Shown here piece by piece: positions 24,253 through 32,921 of a stretch of 33,277 bases of DNA. The position numbers were made by a program, and so were the translations under genes. Source of the DNA: Acetobacteraceae bacterium (lineage in GTDB: Bacteria > Pseudomonadota > Alphaproteobacteria > Acetobacterales > Acetobacteraceae); NCBI GenBank assembly GCA_019750465.1, contig JAIEOP010000039.1, forward strand, positions 1 through 33,277. Direction: 5' to 3'. The notes beneath the pieces are model-generated. The model had not been told where the DNA came from. It made no database searches and worked only from the letters and a program-made list of their open reading frames with translations. The stretch's first letter is position 1; every line of letters begins with the position of its first letter.

Positions 24253-24612
24253 ATGAACCGACGCGGCCTGATGGGCGGGCTTGCCCTGCTGCTGCTGCCG
24301 GGCGCCGCTGCGGCGCAGATGCAGGCGGCGCCGATGCAACCCGGGGGCGCCGCGGCGCCGCGGCAACGGGTTGCCGACCAGAGCTGGGACCAGATCGCGC
24401 CCCGCAGGCGGCGCAAGATCCAGGAACGGCTCGCCGGCGCGGGCAATCCGCCGATGCCGCCGGACAAGGCACGGCAGATGTGGGACGGCATGACGCCGGC
24501 GCAGCGCCGGCAGGCGACGCGCCGCCAGCCCGGCGAGCCGCGCCAGGCCCGGGCCCGGCGGCCACAGGATGGGGGCATGCCGCCACCGCCCGGCGGGCCG
24601 ATGACGCAGTAG
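24253..24612 (+). CDS. Small secreted proline- and arginine-rich protein
   Basis: The 119-residue product has a signal peptide (RR then LALLLLPGAAAAQ, about 1-22). A Gln/Pro/Ala-rich stretch follows, then W(D)-type helices with SWDQIAPRRRRKIQERL and MWDGMTPAQRRQATR. The repeat of a Trp and a TPAQRR motif resembles small periplasmic DUF3106-like proteins, but I would not assign it. It ends in the Gly/Pro-rich DGGMPPPPGGPMTQ. Role unknown. Confidence 0.65.
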   Translation: MNRRGLMGGLALLLLPGAAAAQMQAAPMQPGGAAAPRQRVADQSWDQIAPRRRRKIQERLAGAGNPPMPPDKARQMWDGMTPAQRRQATRRQPGEPRQARARRPQDGGMPPPPGGPMTQ

Positions 24613-24616
24613 CCGA

Positions 24617-24640
24617 GGGGCCTCGCGGCGGTCAGGCCCC
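24617..24640. terminator. Hairpin between convergent genes
   Basis: GGGGCCT (24617-24623) and AGGCCCC (24634-24640) form a 7-bp stem with a 10-base loop, just after the stop of the secreted protein and overlapping the end of the ThDP enzyme. There is no T tract. It could act for either strand. Confidence 0.4.
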
Positions 24641-26350
24641 CACGGGCTTCGCCGCCGCCCTCTCCGCCTGCGCCCGCAGCTCGGCGATGGTGGCACGGTT
24701 GGTGACCTGATCGGGGTTGGTGCGCACCTCCACGACCGCCGGCCGGCCGCTGGCCAGCGCGCGCTGCACGGCGGGCACGAGGTCCTCCGTGCGCTCGACG
24801 ATCTCGCCATGCCCGCCGAAGCTCTCGATGAAGCGGGCGAAATCGGGGTTGGTGATCCCGGTGCCGGAGACGCGGCCGGGATAGGTGCGCTCCTGGTGCA
24901 TGCGGATGGTGCCGTACATGGCGTTGTTGAACACCAGGATCACCGGCCCCGCCGCACCGTGGTGGAAGGCGGTGGCGATCTCCTGCCCCGTCATCAGCAT
25001 GCCGCCATCGCCGACGAAGGCGATCACCGGCCGCTCCGACTGCACGATCTTCGCACCGATCGCCGCCGGCACGCCGTAGCCCATGGCGCCGTTGGTGGGG
25101 CCGAGGAAGTCCTGGCGCTCGCCCACATGCATGAAGCGCGTCGGCCAGGTGGCGAAATTGCCGGCGTCGGTGGTGAACACGGTGTTCTCGGGCAGCGCCC
25201 GCTCGAGGGATTGCAGCGCCGTCGCGAGGTTCAGCGGCCCTTCGTAGGAGGGCGCCGTCGCCTGCGCCTCGCGGAGCGAGCGCAGCTCCGCCCGCCAGCC
25301 CGACCAGCGCGGACGTTCCAGCGGCCCGGTCGCGCGCGCTGCCAGGGCGAAGGCGTTGAGGTCGGCGGTGATGCCGAGGGCCGGGCGATAGACCCGGCCG
25401 ATCTCGGCCTGCTCCGGATAGACATGGACGATCTTCATGGCGCCGCGACCCGCCATGTCGAACAGCGTGTAGCCCTGGCTCACCGTCTCGCCGATGCGGG
25501 TGCCGATGGCCAGGAACAGGTCCGCCGCCTTCGCCTTCGCCACCAGCCCGGCATCCGCGCCGACGCCGAGGTCGCCGACGAAATTCGGATGCGTCCCGTC
25601 GAACAGCCCCTGGCGGCGGAAGCCGACCGCGACGGGGATGTCGTTGGCGACGAGGAAATCGCGGATCGCGGCCTTGCCCTCGGCGCTCCAGCGGCTGCCG
25701 CCGAGCACGGCCAGCGGCCGCTCCGCCGCCGCCAGCAGCGCCATCATGCGCTCGATGGCCTCGGGCGCCGGGTGCGGCGGCAGGATCGCGGCCGGCGCGA
25801 TATCGGGCACGCGCGCCGTCGCGCGCTGCATCTCCTCCGAGATCGCCACCACCACCGGACCGGGCCGCCCGCTGCGCGCCACGTCGAAGGCATGCGCCAT
25901 CAGCTCCGGGATGCGCGCCGCGTCGTCGATCTGCGTCACCCACTTGGCGAGCGGCGCGAACATCCTGCGGTAGTCCACCTCCTGGAAGGATTCGCGATCG
26001 GTCTCCTCGAAGGGGATCTGGCCGACGATGAGCACCAGCGGCGTGCTGTCCTGGAAGGCCACGTGCACGCCGATCGCGGCATGGCAGGCGCCGGGGCCGC
26101 GGGTGACGATCGCCACGCCCGGCTCGCCGGTCAGCTTGCCGTAGGCCTCGGCCATGTGCACGGCGCCGGCCTCGAAGCGGCAGGTCACGAGCTGGATGCG
26201 GTTGCGCTGGTTGTAGAGCCCGTCGAGCATGTCGAGGTAGCTCTCGCCCGGCACGCAGAACGCATGGGTCACGCCCTGCGCGACCAGCGCATCCGCCAGG
26301 ATGTGCCCGCCGATCCGCGCCTCCGGCGCGCCAGCACCACCATCCGCCAT
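24632..26350 (-). CDS. Thiamine-diphosphate-dependent enzyme (acetolactate synthase-like family)
   Basis: This 572-residue protein has the three-domain layout of ThDP-dependent enzymes. The Pyr domain contains VTCRFEAGAVHMAEAYGK with the cofactor-activating Glu60. The C-terminal PP domain contains the GDG...NN motif, with Asp448 and Asn475. The central domain (about 190-330) holds the usual TPP_enzyme_M-like segment. Sequence resembles the acetolactate-synthase and related group, but no small regulatory subunit is nearby, so a role in branched-chain synthesis is not supported. GGAGGAGG precedes the ATG. Confidence 0.88.
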   Translation of the reverse strand: MADGGAGAPEARIGGHILADALVAQGVTHAFCVPGESYLDMLDGLYNQRNRIQLVTCRFEAGAVHMAEAYGKLTGEPGVAIVTRGPGACHAAIGVHVAFQDSTPLVLIVGQIPFEETDRESFQEVDYRRMFAPLAKWVTQIDDAARIPELMAHAFDVARSGRPGPVVVAISEEMQRATARVPDIAPAAILPPHPAPEAIERMMALLAAAERPLAVLGGSRWSAEGKAAIRDFLVANDIPVAVGFRRQGLFDGTHPNFVGDLGVGADAGLVAKAKAADLFLAIGTRIGETVSQGYTLFDMAGRGAMKIVHVYPEQAEIGRVYRPALGITADLNAFALAARATGPLERPRWSGWRAELRSLREAQATAPSYEGPLNLATALQSLERALPENTVFTTDAGNFATWPTRFMHVGERQDFLGPTNGAMGYGVPAAIGAKIVQSERPVIAFVGDGGMLMTGQEIATAFHHGAAGPVILVFNNAMYGTIRMHQERTYPGRVSGTGITNPDFARFIESFGGHGEIVERTEDLVPAVQRALASGRPAVVEVRTNPDQVTNRATIAELRAQAERAAAKPVGA

Positions 26351-26491
26351 GCCGTCCCTCCTCCCGACCGCTTCGATCAGCCTCGGGTGTAGGGCAAGGG
26401 GCGCGGCAGCGGAACCGCGCCGGCCCCGCCGCGCCCGGCGCGCGCAACGATCGCTTGCGCCGGGGTCGCCGCGCGGGTGTCATGCGGCGTG

Positions 26492-27442
26492 ATGATCCAT
26501 CCCAGAACCGCAACGCTGCCCCGCCGCGGCCTGCTTGCCCTCGCCCCGCTGCTGGCCGCCCGCTGTGCGGCATTGCCGACGGAGCCCTGCAGCTTCGCGG
26601 CACCCAACCGGGTGCCGGTCGCGATCGCCGGCAACCTGCCCTTCGTGCCGATGGCGGTGAATGGCTGGCCGGTGACGGCGCTGCTCGACACCGGCGCCGA
26701 GCGCACCCTGGTGGCCGAGACCCTGCTGCCGGCACTCGGCCTGGCGCAGGATCCGCGGCGCCGGGCCTTCCAGACCGGCGCCACGGGCCGCACCGCGGCA
26801 CGGCCGCTGGCGCAGCTGCGCCGCGTACGCCTCGGCAGCTTCGAGATCGCCAACCACATGGTCGCGGTGATCGATCGGCCCGGCATGAACGGGCCGGACG
26901 GCAACCCGCCGCAGCTCGTCCTCGGCGGCGACATCCTGGCGCAGCACGACCTCGACATCGACCTGCCGGCGCGGCGGCTGACGCTGCACCCGGCGCGGCG
27001 TTGCCGGCTGGACGGGCCGCCGCTGCCCGGGCGGCACTACGAGCTGCCGATGCGGATCTCGCGCAACCACATCGTCACCGACATCGAGGCGAACGGCATC
27101 CCGACGGACTGCATCCTCGATACCGGCGCGAACCTGGTCTTCATCTCGCGCGAGCGTGCCCGCAGCCTGGGCATCGGCGACGCGGAGCTGGCCGGCGCGC
27201 CGCAGCGCGGCGTGCGCGGCATCAACAACGAGACGCAGAACCTGTCCCTGGCGCGGCTGCGCACCCTGCGCATCGGGCCCGAGCTGCACCGCGACGTGCC
27301 GGTCTTCGTCGGCGACGGCGCGCCGGCGGACCTGGTCATCGGCACGCCCTGGATGGGGCAGCGCCGGATCTTCGTCTCCTACGCCAACCTGCGGCTGTTC
27401 GTGGCGATGCCGGCGGGGATGCCGGCGGCGCCCTCCGCCTGA
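26492..27442 (+). CDS. Retropepsin-like aspartic protease-family protein with two active-site motifs
   Basis: The protein has a hydrophobic N-terminal segment (about 11-28) and two retropepsin-like repeats. The first has LLDTGAERT with Asp66 and the second ILDTGANLVF with Asp210; each is followed by the family's hydrophobic-Gly segments (LVLGGDIL, LVIGTPWMG). Two such half-domains could pair within one chain, as in eukaryotic pepsins. A Cys at 25 in LAARC is not a standard lipobox because Arg is at -1. The start is taken at ATG 26492 over a GTG at 26477. Confidence 0.78.
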   Translation: MIHPRTATLPRRGLLALAPLLAARCAALPTEPCSFAAPNRVPVAIAGNLPFVPMAVNGWPVTALLDTGAERTLVAETLLPALGLAQDPRRRAFQTGATGRTAARPLAQLRRVRLGSFEIANHMVAVIDRPGMNGPDGNPPQLVLGGDILAQHDLDIDLPARRLTLHPARRCRLDGPPLPGRHYELPMRISRNHIVTDIEANGIPTDCILDTGANLVFISRERARSLGIGDAELAGAPQRGVRGINNETQNLSLARLRTLRIGPELHRDVPVFVGDGAPADLVIGTPWMGQRRIFVSYANLRLFVAMPAGMPAAPSA

Positions 27443-27453
27443 GGTTTGGCGCG

Positions 27454-28476
27454 TCAGCTCGCCGCGCCGGGCACCTTGATGCAGCGTGCGAGCCGCCCGG
27501 GGACCGGGCCACGCAGCGCCGGCACGGCCTCCAGGCAGGCCGGCTCGGCCTCCGGGCACCGGGGCGCGAAGGCGCAGCCCTTGGGCAGCGTCTCCAGCGC
27601 CGGCGGGGCGCCGGGGATGGTGGTCAGGCGCCTGCCGCGCATCCCGGCATGCACCGTCGCCCCCAGCAGCCCCTTCGGATAGGGGTGCAGCGGCGCCCGC
27701 ATCATCGCATCGACCGGCCCTTCCTCCACCACCTTGCCGGCGTACATGACGGCGACGCGGTCGGCGATCTCGCCGGCCACGCCGAGGTCGTGGGTCACGA
27801 AGACCACGCCCATGCCCATCTGCTCCTGCAGCCGGCGCAGCAGCAGCAGCACCTGGATCTGCACGGTGGCATCCAGCGCGGTGGTCGGCTCGTCGGCCAG
27901 CAGCAGCTTCGGGCGGCAGGCCAGCGCCACCGCGATCATGGCGCGCTGGCGCAGCCCGCCCGAGAGCTCGTGCGGATAGGCATCCAGCCGGCGCTTGGCG
28001 GACGGGATCTGCACCAGTTCCAGCAGTTCCAGCGCGCGCGCCATGCCGGCGGCGCGGGAGGCGCGCTCATGCCGCTGCACCGTCTCCGCGATCTGCCGGC
28101 CGATGGTGAACACCGGATCGAGGGCGGTCATCGGCTCCTGGAAGATCATCGCCACGTCGCCGCCGCGGAAATCCGCCAGCGTGCCCTCGTCCATCGCCTG
28201 CACGTCGCGGCCACCGACCTCGATGCCGCCGGTGACCCTGGCGGTCTTCGGCAGCAGGCGCATGAGCGCGCGCAGGGTGACCGACTTGCCGGAGCCGGAC
28301 TCGCCCAGGATGCACAGCACCTCGCCGGCGTCGAGGCGCATGTCCACGCCGTTCACCGCATGCACGGTGCGGTCGCGCGTCACGAATTTCACGTGCAGAT
28401 CGGACAGGCGCACCAGCGGCGTGCCCGCGGCCGCGGCAGTACCGGCCAGGCCCGGGCGATCGAGAACGTCACTCAT
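27454..28476 (-). CDS. Oligopeptide/dipeptide ABC transporter ATPase, OppD/DppD type
   Basis: This 340-residue ATPase has Walker A GESGSGKS (58-65), the HELSGGLRQRAMIA signature and Walker B LLLADEPTTALD. A C-terminal GCAFAPRCPEAEPAC four-Cys-type block is typical of the OppD/OppF oligo-nucleotide binding extension. It would pair with the adjacent OppF-type ATPase to power peptide or nickel import. Its start overlaps the oppF-like stop by four bases. No permease or binding protein is adjacent in the window. Confidence 0.92.
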   Translation of the reverse strand: MSDVLDRPGLAGTAAAAGTPLVRLSDLHVKFVTRDRTVHAVNGVDMRLDAGEVLCILGESGSGKSVTLRALMRLLPKTARVTGGIEVGGRDVQAMDEGTLADFRGGDVAMIFQEPMTALDPVFTIGRQIAETVQRHERASRAAGMARALELLELVQIPSAKRRLDAYPHELSGGLRQRAMIAVALACRPKLLLADEPTTALDATVQIQVLLLLRRLQEQMGMGVVFVTHDLGVAGEIADRVAVMYAGKVVEEGPVDAMMRAPLHPYPKGLLGATVHAGMRGRRLTTIPGAPPALETLPKGCAFAPRCPEAEPACLEAVPALRGPVPGRLARCIKVPGAAS

Positions 28477-29519
28477 GCCGCGAGCCTCCCTGCCCCGCTG
28501 TGGCCGCTGCCGGGCACCGCCATGTGGCACGCCGCCTCATGCCCGCCGCCGAGATCGGCGGAGAGCGGCACACGCTCGGCGCAGACCGCCTCGGCGAAGG
28601 GGCAGCGCGTGCGGAAGCGGCAGCCGGAGGGCGGGTTCACCGGATTGGGGGGGTCGCCGGTCAGCGGCGGCTCCATCCGGCGCTTGCCGGGGTCCATGGC
28701 CGGGCGGCTCGCCAGCAGCGCCTGGGTATAGGGGTGCGCCGGCCGGTCGTAGATGGCGTCCACCGGCCCCTGCTCGGCCGCGATGCCGAGATACATCACC
28801 AGGACGCGGTCGGAGATGTACTGCACCACGTTGAGATCATGGCTGATGAAGACGTAGGTGAGGCCGAACTTCTCCTTCAGGTCCATCAGCAGGTTCAGCA
28901 CCTGCGCCTCCACGCTCTTGTCGAGGGCGGAGACCGGCTCGTCGAGGATCACCAGGCGCGGCTGCAGCGCCAGCGCGCGGGCGATGTTCACGCGCTGGCG
29001 CTGGCCGCCGGAGAGCTCGTGCGGGTAGCGGCGGGCGAATTGCGCGGGCGAGAGGCCGACGGCGGCGAGCAGGTCGCGCGCGCGCTCGGCCGCCTCCTTC
29101 GCCGGCACGCCGTGCACCTTCGGCGCGAAGGCGATGCTGTCCTCGATCGGCAGGCGCGGGTTGAGCGAGGCGTAGCTGTCCTGGAACACCATCTGCACCT
29201 GGCGCCGGTACTCCTTCAGGCCGATGCCGCCGGCCTGGTCGTTCACCCCGACCGGCTCGCCATCGAACAGCATCTCACCCGCATCCAGGGCGAGCAGGCG
29301 CATCAGCAGCCGCGCGGTGGTGGACTTGCCGCAGCCGGATTCGCCGACGATGCCGAGGGTCTCGCCCTTGCGCACGGTGAAGTCGATGCCGTCCACGGCG
29401 CGCACCGTGGCGACCGCGCCGCCGAACATGCCGCCCCGGATGGGGAAGTGCTTCTTCAGGCCGCGCAGCCCCAGCAGGGGCTGGGCCGGTCCGCCTCGAT
29501 CCTGGTCGATGCTGCTCAT
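28473..29519 (-). CDS. Oligopeptide/dipeptide ABC transporter ATPase, OppF/DppF type
   Basis: This 348-residue ATPase has Walker A GESGCGKST (59-67), the HELSGGQRQRVNIARA signature and Walker B LVILDEPVSALD. The C-terminal extension is GCRFRTRCPFAEAVC. It is the partner of the OppD-like protein downstream. ATG codons at 29534 and 29539 and further upstream are alternative starts; I prefer 29519 (MSSIDQD) because the conserved domain begins soon after. Upstream, on the other strand, begins the GYD gene. Confidence 0.9.
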   Translation of the reverse strand: MSSIDQDRGGPAQPLLGLRGLKKHFPIRGGMFGGAVATVRAVDGIDFTVRKGETLGIVGESGCGKSTTARLLMRLLALDAGEMLFDGEPVGVNDQAGGIGLKEYRRQVQMVFQDSYASLNPRLPIEDSIAFAPKVHGVPAKEAAERARDLLAAVGLSPAQFARRYPHELSGGQRQRVNIARALALQPRLVILDEPVSALDKSVEAQVLNLLMDLKEKFGLTYVFISHDLNVVQYISDRVLVMYLGIAAEQGPVDAIYDRPAHPYTQALLASRPAMDPGKRRMEPPLTGDPPNPVNPPSGCRFRTRCPFAEAVCAERVPLSADLGGGHEAACHMAVPGSGHSGAGRLAA

Positions 29520-29713
29520 GCTGGCTCGTATCATGGCATGGGGCGCAGCAATCCGCATGCCATTCCGTGGGCCCTTTTGCGGGCCCATCCCTGCCCACGG
29601 CGTGGGCGGCAGCGCCCAGGCGTGCGGCAGGCTGCCGTGGAACGGCCGGTTCGCGGTTCCCTGGCGCCCTTTCCGCGCCTAGGATAGCCATCCAACAGCG
29701 GAGGGAGGCAGAT

Positions 29714-30007
29714 GTGGCCACCTACATCGCGCTCGGGCGTTGGACGGACCAGGGCGCGCGCTCGGTCACCGAGTCCCCGCGCCGCCTCGATGCGGCGAAG
29801 AAGCAGCTGGAGGACATGGGCGGGCGCTTCATGGCCTACTACATGACCATGGGCGAGTTCGACATGGTGCTGGTCTACGATGCGCCGGACGATGCGACGG
29901 CGGCGCGCTTCAGCCTGCTGCTGGGCAGCGCCGGCGCAGTGCGGACGGTCAGCATGAAGGCGTTTCCGGAGCAGGCGTACCGCGAGATCATCGCCTCGCT
30001 CCGTTGA
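29714..30007 (+). CDS. GYD-domain protein
   Basis: The 97-residue protein has the GYD-domain (PF08734 type) layout: MATYIALGRWTDQGARSV, an amphipathic helix with KKQLEDMGG, then MTMGEFDMVLVYDAPDD, in which the GEFD/GxYD block names the family. GYD proteins are small ferredoxin-like folds of unclear function. GAGGGAGG precedes the GTG start at 29714. It lies 16 bp before a stand-alone RAM-domain gene, another ferredoxin-like protein. Confidence 0.88.
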   Translation: MATYIALGRWTDQGARSVTESPRRLDAAKKQLEDMGGRFMAYYMTMGEFDMVLVYDAPDDATAARFSLLLGSAGAVRTVSMKAFPEQAYREIIASLR

Positions 30008-30023
30008 TGCAGGGGTATCCGGG

Positions 30024-30278
30024 ATGCGCGCGATCTTCGTCATGGTGAAGTGCGAGATGGGCCAGGCCTACCGCGTCGCGCGGGAGATGGCCGACAGCAT
30101 CGAGGAATTGTCGGAGATGCACTCCATCTCCGGGCAGTATGACCTGCTGGGGAAATTCTACCTGAACGCCGACCAGGACATCGGCCTGTTCGTGGTGGAG
30201 CGGGTGCAGACCGTGGCCGGGGTGAAGGACACCTATACGCTGCAGACCTTCAACGCCTTCTCCGGCGCACACGGATAG
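30024..30278 (+). CDS. Stand-alone Lrp/AsnC ligand-binding (RAM) domain protein
   Basis: This 84-residue protein contains only the RAM domain of Lrp/AsnC regulators: MRAIFVMVKCEMGQAYRVA, then EMHSISGQYDLLGKFYL and a DIGLFVVERVQTVAGVKDT strand. There is no helix-turn-helix, so it is not itself a DNA-binding regulator; such proteins may sense amino acids or modulate others. It follows the GYD gene closely on the same strand, suggesting one transcript. The stop codon sits inside a 15-bp tandem repeat, with a second in-frame TAG. Confidence 0.9.
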   Translation: MRAIFVMVKCEMGQAYRVAREMADSIEELSEMHSISGQYDLLGKFYLNADQDIGLFVVERVQTVAGVKDTYTLQTFNAFSGAHG

Positions 30279-30309
30279 GGCGCACACGGATAGGCCGCGC
30301 ACGGACCGG
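30265..30309. repeat. 15-bp tandem repeat over the RAM gene stop
   Basis: GCGCACACGGATAGG occurs at 30265-30279 and again at 30280-30294. A degenerate third copy follows at 30295-30309 (11 of 15 identical). The repeat covers the last codons and stop of the RAM gene, and because 15 is a multiple of three each exact copy places a TAG in the same frame. Confidence 0.85.
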
Positions 30310-30414
30310 GCGCGCCGCCACCGTTTCGCCGCGCCGTGCGCAGGGCCGCCACGATGCGGCCGAATCGAAGCCGCGCCGGCCGGCCAGCATGGTGGAACCT
30401 GATCGAGGTCCCCC

Positions 30415-30648
30415 ATGCGCCGCATCCTCCCCGCCCTCGCCCTCTCGGCCGCCCTGGCGCTCGGCGGCTGCCAGCATCCGGACGGTTCGACCGACTGGGG
30501 CAGCACGCTGCTCGTCGGCGCCGGCATCGGCGCGGCGGCCGCGCTGGTCGCCGGCGCCGCGTCCAACAGCCGGCCGCGACATTACTCCTCGGGCTACGGC
30601 CATGGCCGCCCATCCCATGGCTACGGCCGCGGCTACCGCCGCTGGTAG
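30415..30648 (+). CDS. Small predicted lipoprotein
   Basis: The 77-residue product has a lipoprotein signal with LALGGC, giving Cys19 as the lipidated residue. A Gly/Ala-rich hydrophobic stretch (about 29-49, VGAGIGAAAALVAG) follows, then a Ser/Tyr/Gly/Arg-rich tail (residues 53-77). The Gly-rich stretch resembles glycine-zipper-type small lipoproteins. Function unknown. The gene stands alone between the RAM gene and a receptor pseudogene on the same strand. Confidence 0.7.
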   Translation: MRRILPALALSAALALGGCQHPDGSTDWGSTLLVGAGIGAAAALVAGAASNSRPRHYSSGYGHGRPSHGYGRGYRRW

Positions 30649-30718
30649 CGCCGGCATCTTCCGTCCGCCGCGCGACCTCGGCTAGCGTTCCGGCAAGGCG
30701 CATCGGGGGGATGGACAA

Positions 30719-31406
30719 ATGCAGGCGATCACGCGGCGCGGACTGCGCGGCGGCCTGGCGGGGCTGGGCCTGCTCGCAGCGGCCGGGACCGCGGTTCAGG
30801 AGGCACCCTGGCCCAACCGCCCCGCCACCCTGCTGATCCCCTGGGGCGCGGGCGGGTCCACCGATGCCTTCGGCCGCATCCTGGCGCAGCACCTCCAGCA
30901 GATCCTCGGCCAGCCCTTCCCGGTGGACAACCGCGTCGGCGCCAACGGCACCATCGGCATGTCTGCCTCAACGCATCCCGCTCTATCGCGGCGGCGCGCC
31001 GGCCATCCAGGCCGTGCTGGCGAACGAGGCCAGCCTCGTGGCGATGCCGGCCTCCGCCGTGCTGCCGCATCTGCAATCGGGCGACCTGCGCGCGCTGGCC
31101 GTCACCACCGCGCAGCGCACGCCGCTGGCCGCCGAGGTGCCGACGATGCGGGAGCTGGGCTTCGCCGGCTACGAGGTGGTGGAGCATCTGGCGCTGCTCG
31201 CGCCGGCGGGCACGCCGCCCGAGATCCTGCGCCGGCTGAACGAGGCGAGCCGCGTGGCCCTCACCGCGCCCGAATTCCGCGACCGCTTCGCCAGCCTGGC
31301 CGTGGCGCCGACGGTCGGCACGCCGGAGGAGTGGCCCGCCTACCTCGCCGCCGAGACGGCGACGTGGCGGGAGCTGGTGCGGGCACGCAACATCCGGGTG
31401 CAGTAG
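30719..31406 (+). pseudogene. Bug-type receptor pseudogene (internal deletion and frameshift)
   Basis: The first frame has a signal-peptide-like start, then PWPNRPATLLIPWGAGGSTD and VDNRVGANGTIG, the Bug N-terminal blocks. The match breaks after IGMS near 30960. A second frame then reads IPLYRGGAPAIQAVLANEAS, LRALAVTTAQRTPL and VPTMRELGF to the stop at 31406, the C-terminal blocks of the same family. About 95 residues are missing between them and the frames differ, so a single deletion around 30961-30985 explains the loss. No product can be intact. Confidence 0.85.
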
Positions 31407-31424
31407 GCGCCGGCGCCCCGGGGG

Positions 31425-32921
31425 TCAGTCGAAGCCGAGGAATCCCTCCATGCCGCTGATCGGCGGCGCGGCCCGCAGCTTGGCGAGGTCCGGCACCGGC
31501 CGGCGCAGCGCGGGATCGGCGGCGAAGGCCTCCTCGATGGCCGCCGCCACCGCCAGCACGAAGGCGTCGCCGCCGCGCGGCCCGACGATCTGCAGCCCGA
31601 AGGGCATGCCCTTCGCATCCACGCCCATCGGCAGGCTCACGGCCGGGTGCCCGACGAGGGAGACGTAGTAGGCCAGCGCAAGCCAGTGGAAGTAGGTGCG
31701 CACGGGCTGGCCGTCGATCTCGCGCGGGAACAGCTCCCGCCACGGCCGCGGGCTGACGGTGATGGCCGGCGTGATCAGCACGTCGTGCTCGGCGAAGAAG
31801 CGCTGGAAATCGCGGTAGATGCGGGTCTGCGCCTGCGATGCACGCGCGCCGTCCTGCAGCGAGTAGCGCAGCGCCTCCTCGACGTTGGCGTGCAGGTTGG
31901 GGCCGCAATCCTGCGGGCGGGTGCGCACCTTCTCCAGGTGCTGGGTCAGCACGCCGGCGGAGCGCGCCACCTCGAAGGCCTCGTCGCCGCCCGTCACGTC
32001 GGGGTGCGCCTGCTCCGCCGCGCGGAACAGCGGCGCGATCGCCGCGACGCGCGCCTCGAAGGCGTCGCGCACCACACGCTCCACCAGCGCCTGGCCGAAA
32101 TCGGCGCTGAAGGCGAGGCGCAGGCTGGCCGTGTCGAGCCGCCGCACGGGGTGGAACAGCGCCGGCTCGCCGCGCACCGTCCGCGCGTGCAGCGTGTAGG
32201 CCAGCGGATCCTGCGCATCGTCCGAGGCCATGGCGGCCATCAGCAACGCCGTGTCCGGCACGTTGCGCGCCATCGGCCCGAGCACGGAGATCGGCGTCCA
32301 GCCATGCTCGCGCCGCTCCGAGGGCACCAAGCCGGGGCTCGGCCGGTAGCCGAGGATGCCGCAGAAGGCGGCCGGGTTGCGCAGGGACCCACCGGTGTCG
32401 GAACCGCTGCACAGCGGCGCCATGCCCGTCGCCAGCGCCACCGCCGAGCCGCCGGAGGACCCCGCCGCGTTCCGCGCGGGATCGAAGGGATTGCCCGTCG
32501 CGCCATGCACGCGGTTGCGCGTGTTCGCCCCCAGCCCGAATTCCGGCACGTTGGTCTTGCCGATCACGATCCCGCCATGGCGCCGGATGTTCGCCACCAT
32601 CAGGCAGTCCGTCGCGGGGATGTTGTCCCGGAAGATCGGGCTGCCGCGCGTGGTGCGCAGCCCCGCCGTGTCGTCCAGGTCCTTGATGCCCACGGGCAGG
32701 CCATGCAGCAGGCCGAGCTCCTCGCCGCGCATCACCGCCGCCTCCGCGGCCCGGGCGCCGGCCCGCGCGCGGTCGGCGTCGAGCGTGGCGAAGGCGTTCA
32801 CCGCATGGTCCACCGCTGCGATGCGCGCGAGGCAGCTTTCCATCAGATCGACGGGCGAGAGCGCCTTGCGCCCGATCAGGCGGCGTGCCGCGAGCGCGGA
32901 GAGGTCGCAGGGCTCGGTCAC
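31425..32921 (-). CDS. Amidase-signature-family amidase
   Basis: This 498-residue enzyme carries the amidase signature: GIKD with the catalytic Lys80, the GSSGGS block with cis-Ser155, and GSDTGGS with the nucleophile Ser179, spaced as in malonamidase-type enzymes. These enzymes hydrolyse amides; the substrate is not given by sequence. The start is GTG at 32921, in a GTGA overlap with the macrodomain stop, and AAGGAGAT sits about eight bases upstream inside the macrodomain gene. It is close to the Bug pseudogene but on the other strand. Confidence 0.93.
   Translation of the reverse strand: MTEPCDLSALAARRLIGRKALSPVDLMESCLARIAAVDHAVNAFATLDADRARAGARAAEAAVMRGEELGLLHGLPVGIKDLDDTAGLRTTRGSPIFRDNIPATDCLMVANIRRHGGIVIGKTNVPEFGLGANTRNRVHGATGNPFDPARNAAGSSGGSAVALATGMAPLCSGSDTGGSLRNPAAFCGILGYRPSPGLVPSERREHGWTPISVLGPMARNVPDTALLMAAMASDDAQDPLAYTLHARTVRGEPALFHPVRRLDTASLRLAFSADFGQALVERVVRDAFEARVAAIAPLFRAAEQAHPDVTGGDEAFEVARSAGVLTQHLEKVRTRPQDCGPNLHANVEEALRYSLQDGARASQAQTRIYRDFQRFFAEHDVLITPAITVSPRPWRELFPREIDGQPVRTYFHWLALAYYVSLVGHPAVSLPMGVDAKGMPFGLQIVGPRGGDAFVLAVAAAIEEAFAADPALRRPVPDLAKLRAAPPISGMEGFLGFD

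Noticed and set aside
24632-26350. Acetolactate synthase (ilvB) for branched-chain amino acids
   Set aside because: There is no adjacent small subunit or ilv gene, and the sequence supports only a broad ThDP-enzyme family call.
31406-31417. GGCGCCGGCGCC palindrome after the Bug pseudogene
   Set aside because: Short GC palindromes are frequent at this base composition; with no T tract or partner it is not evidence of a terminator or site.
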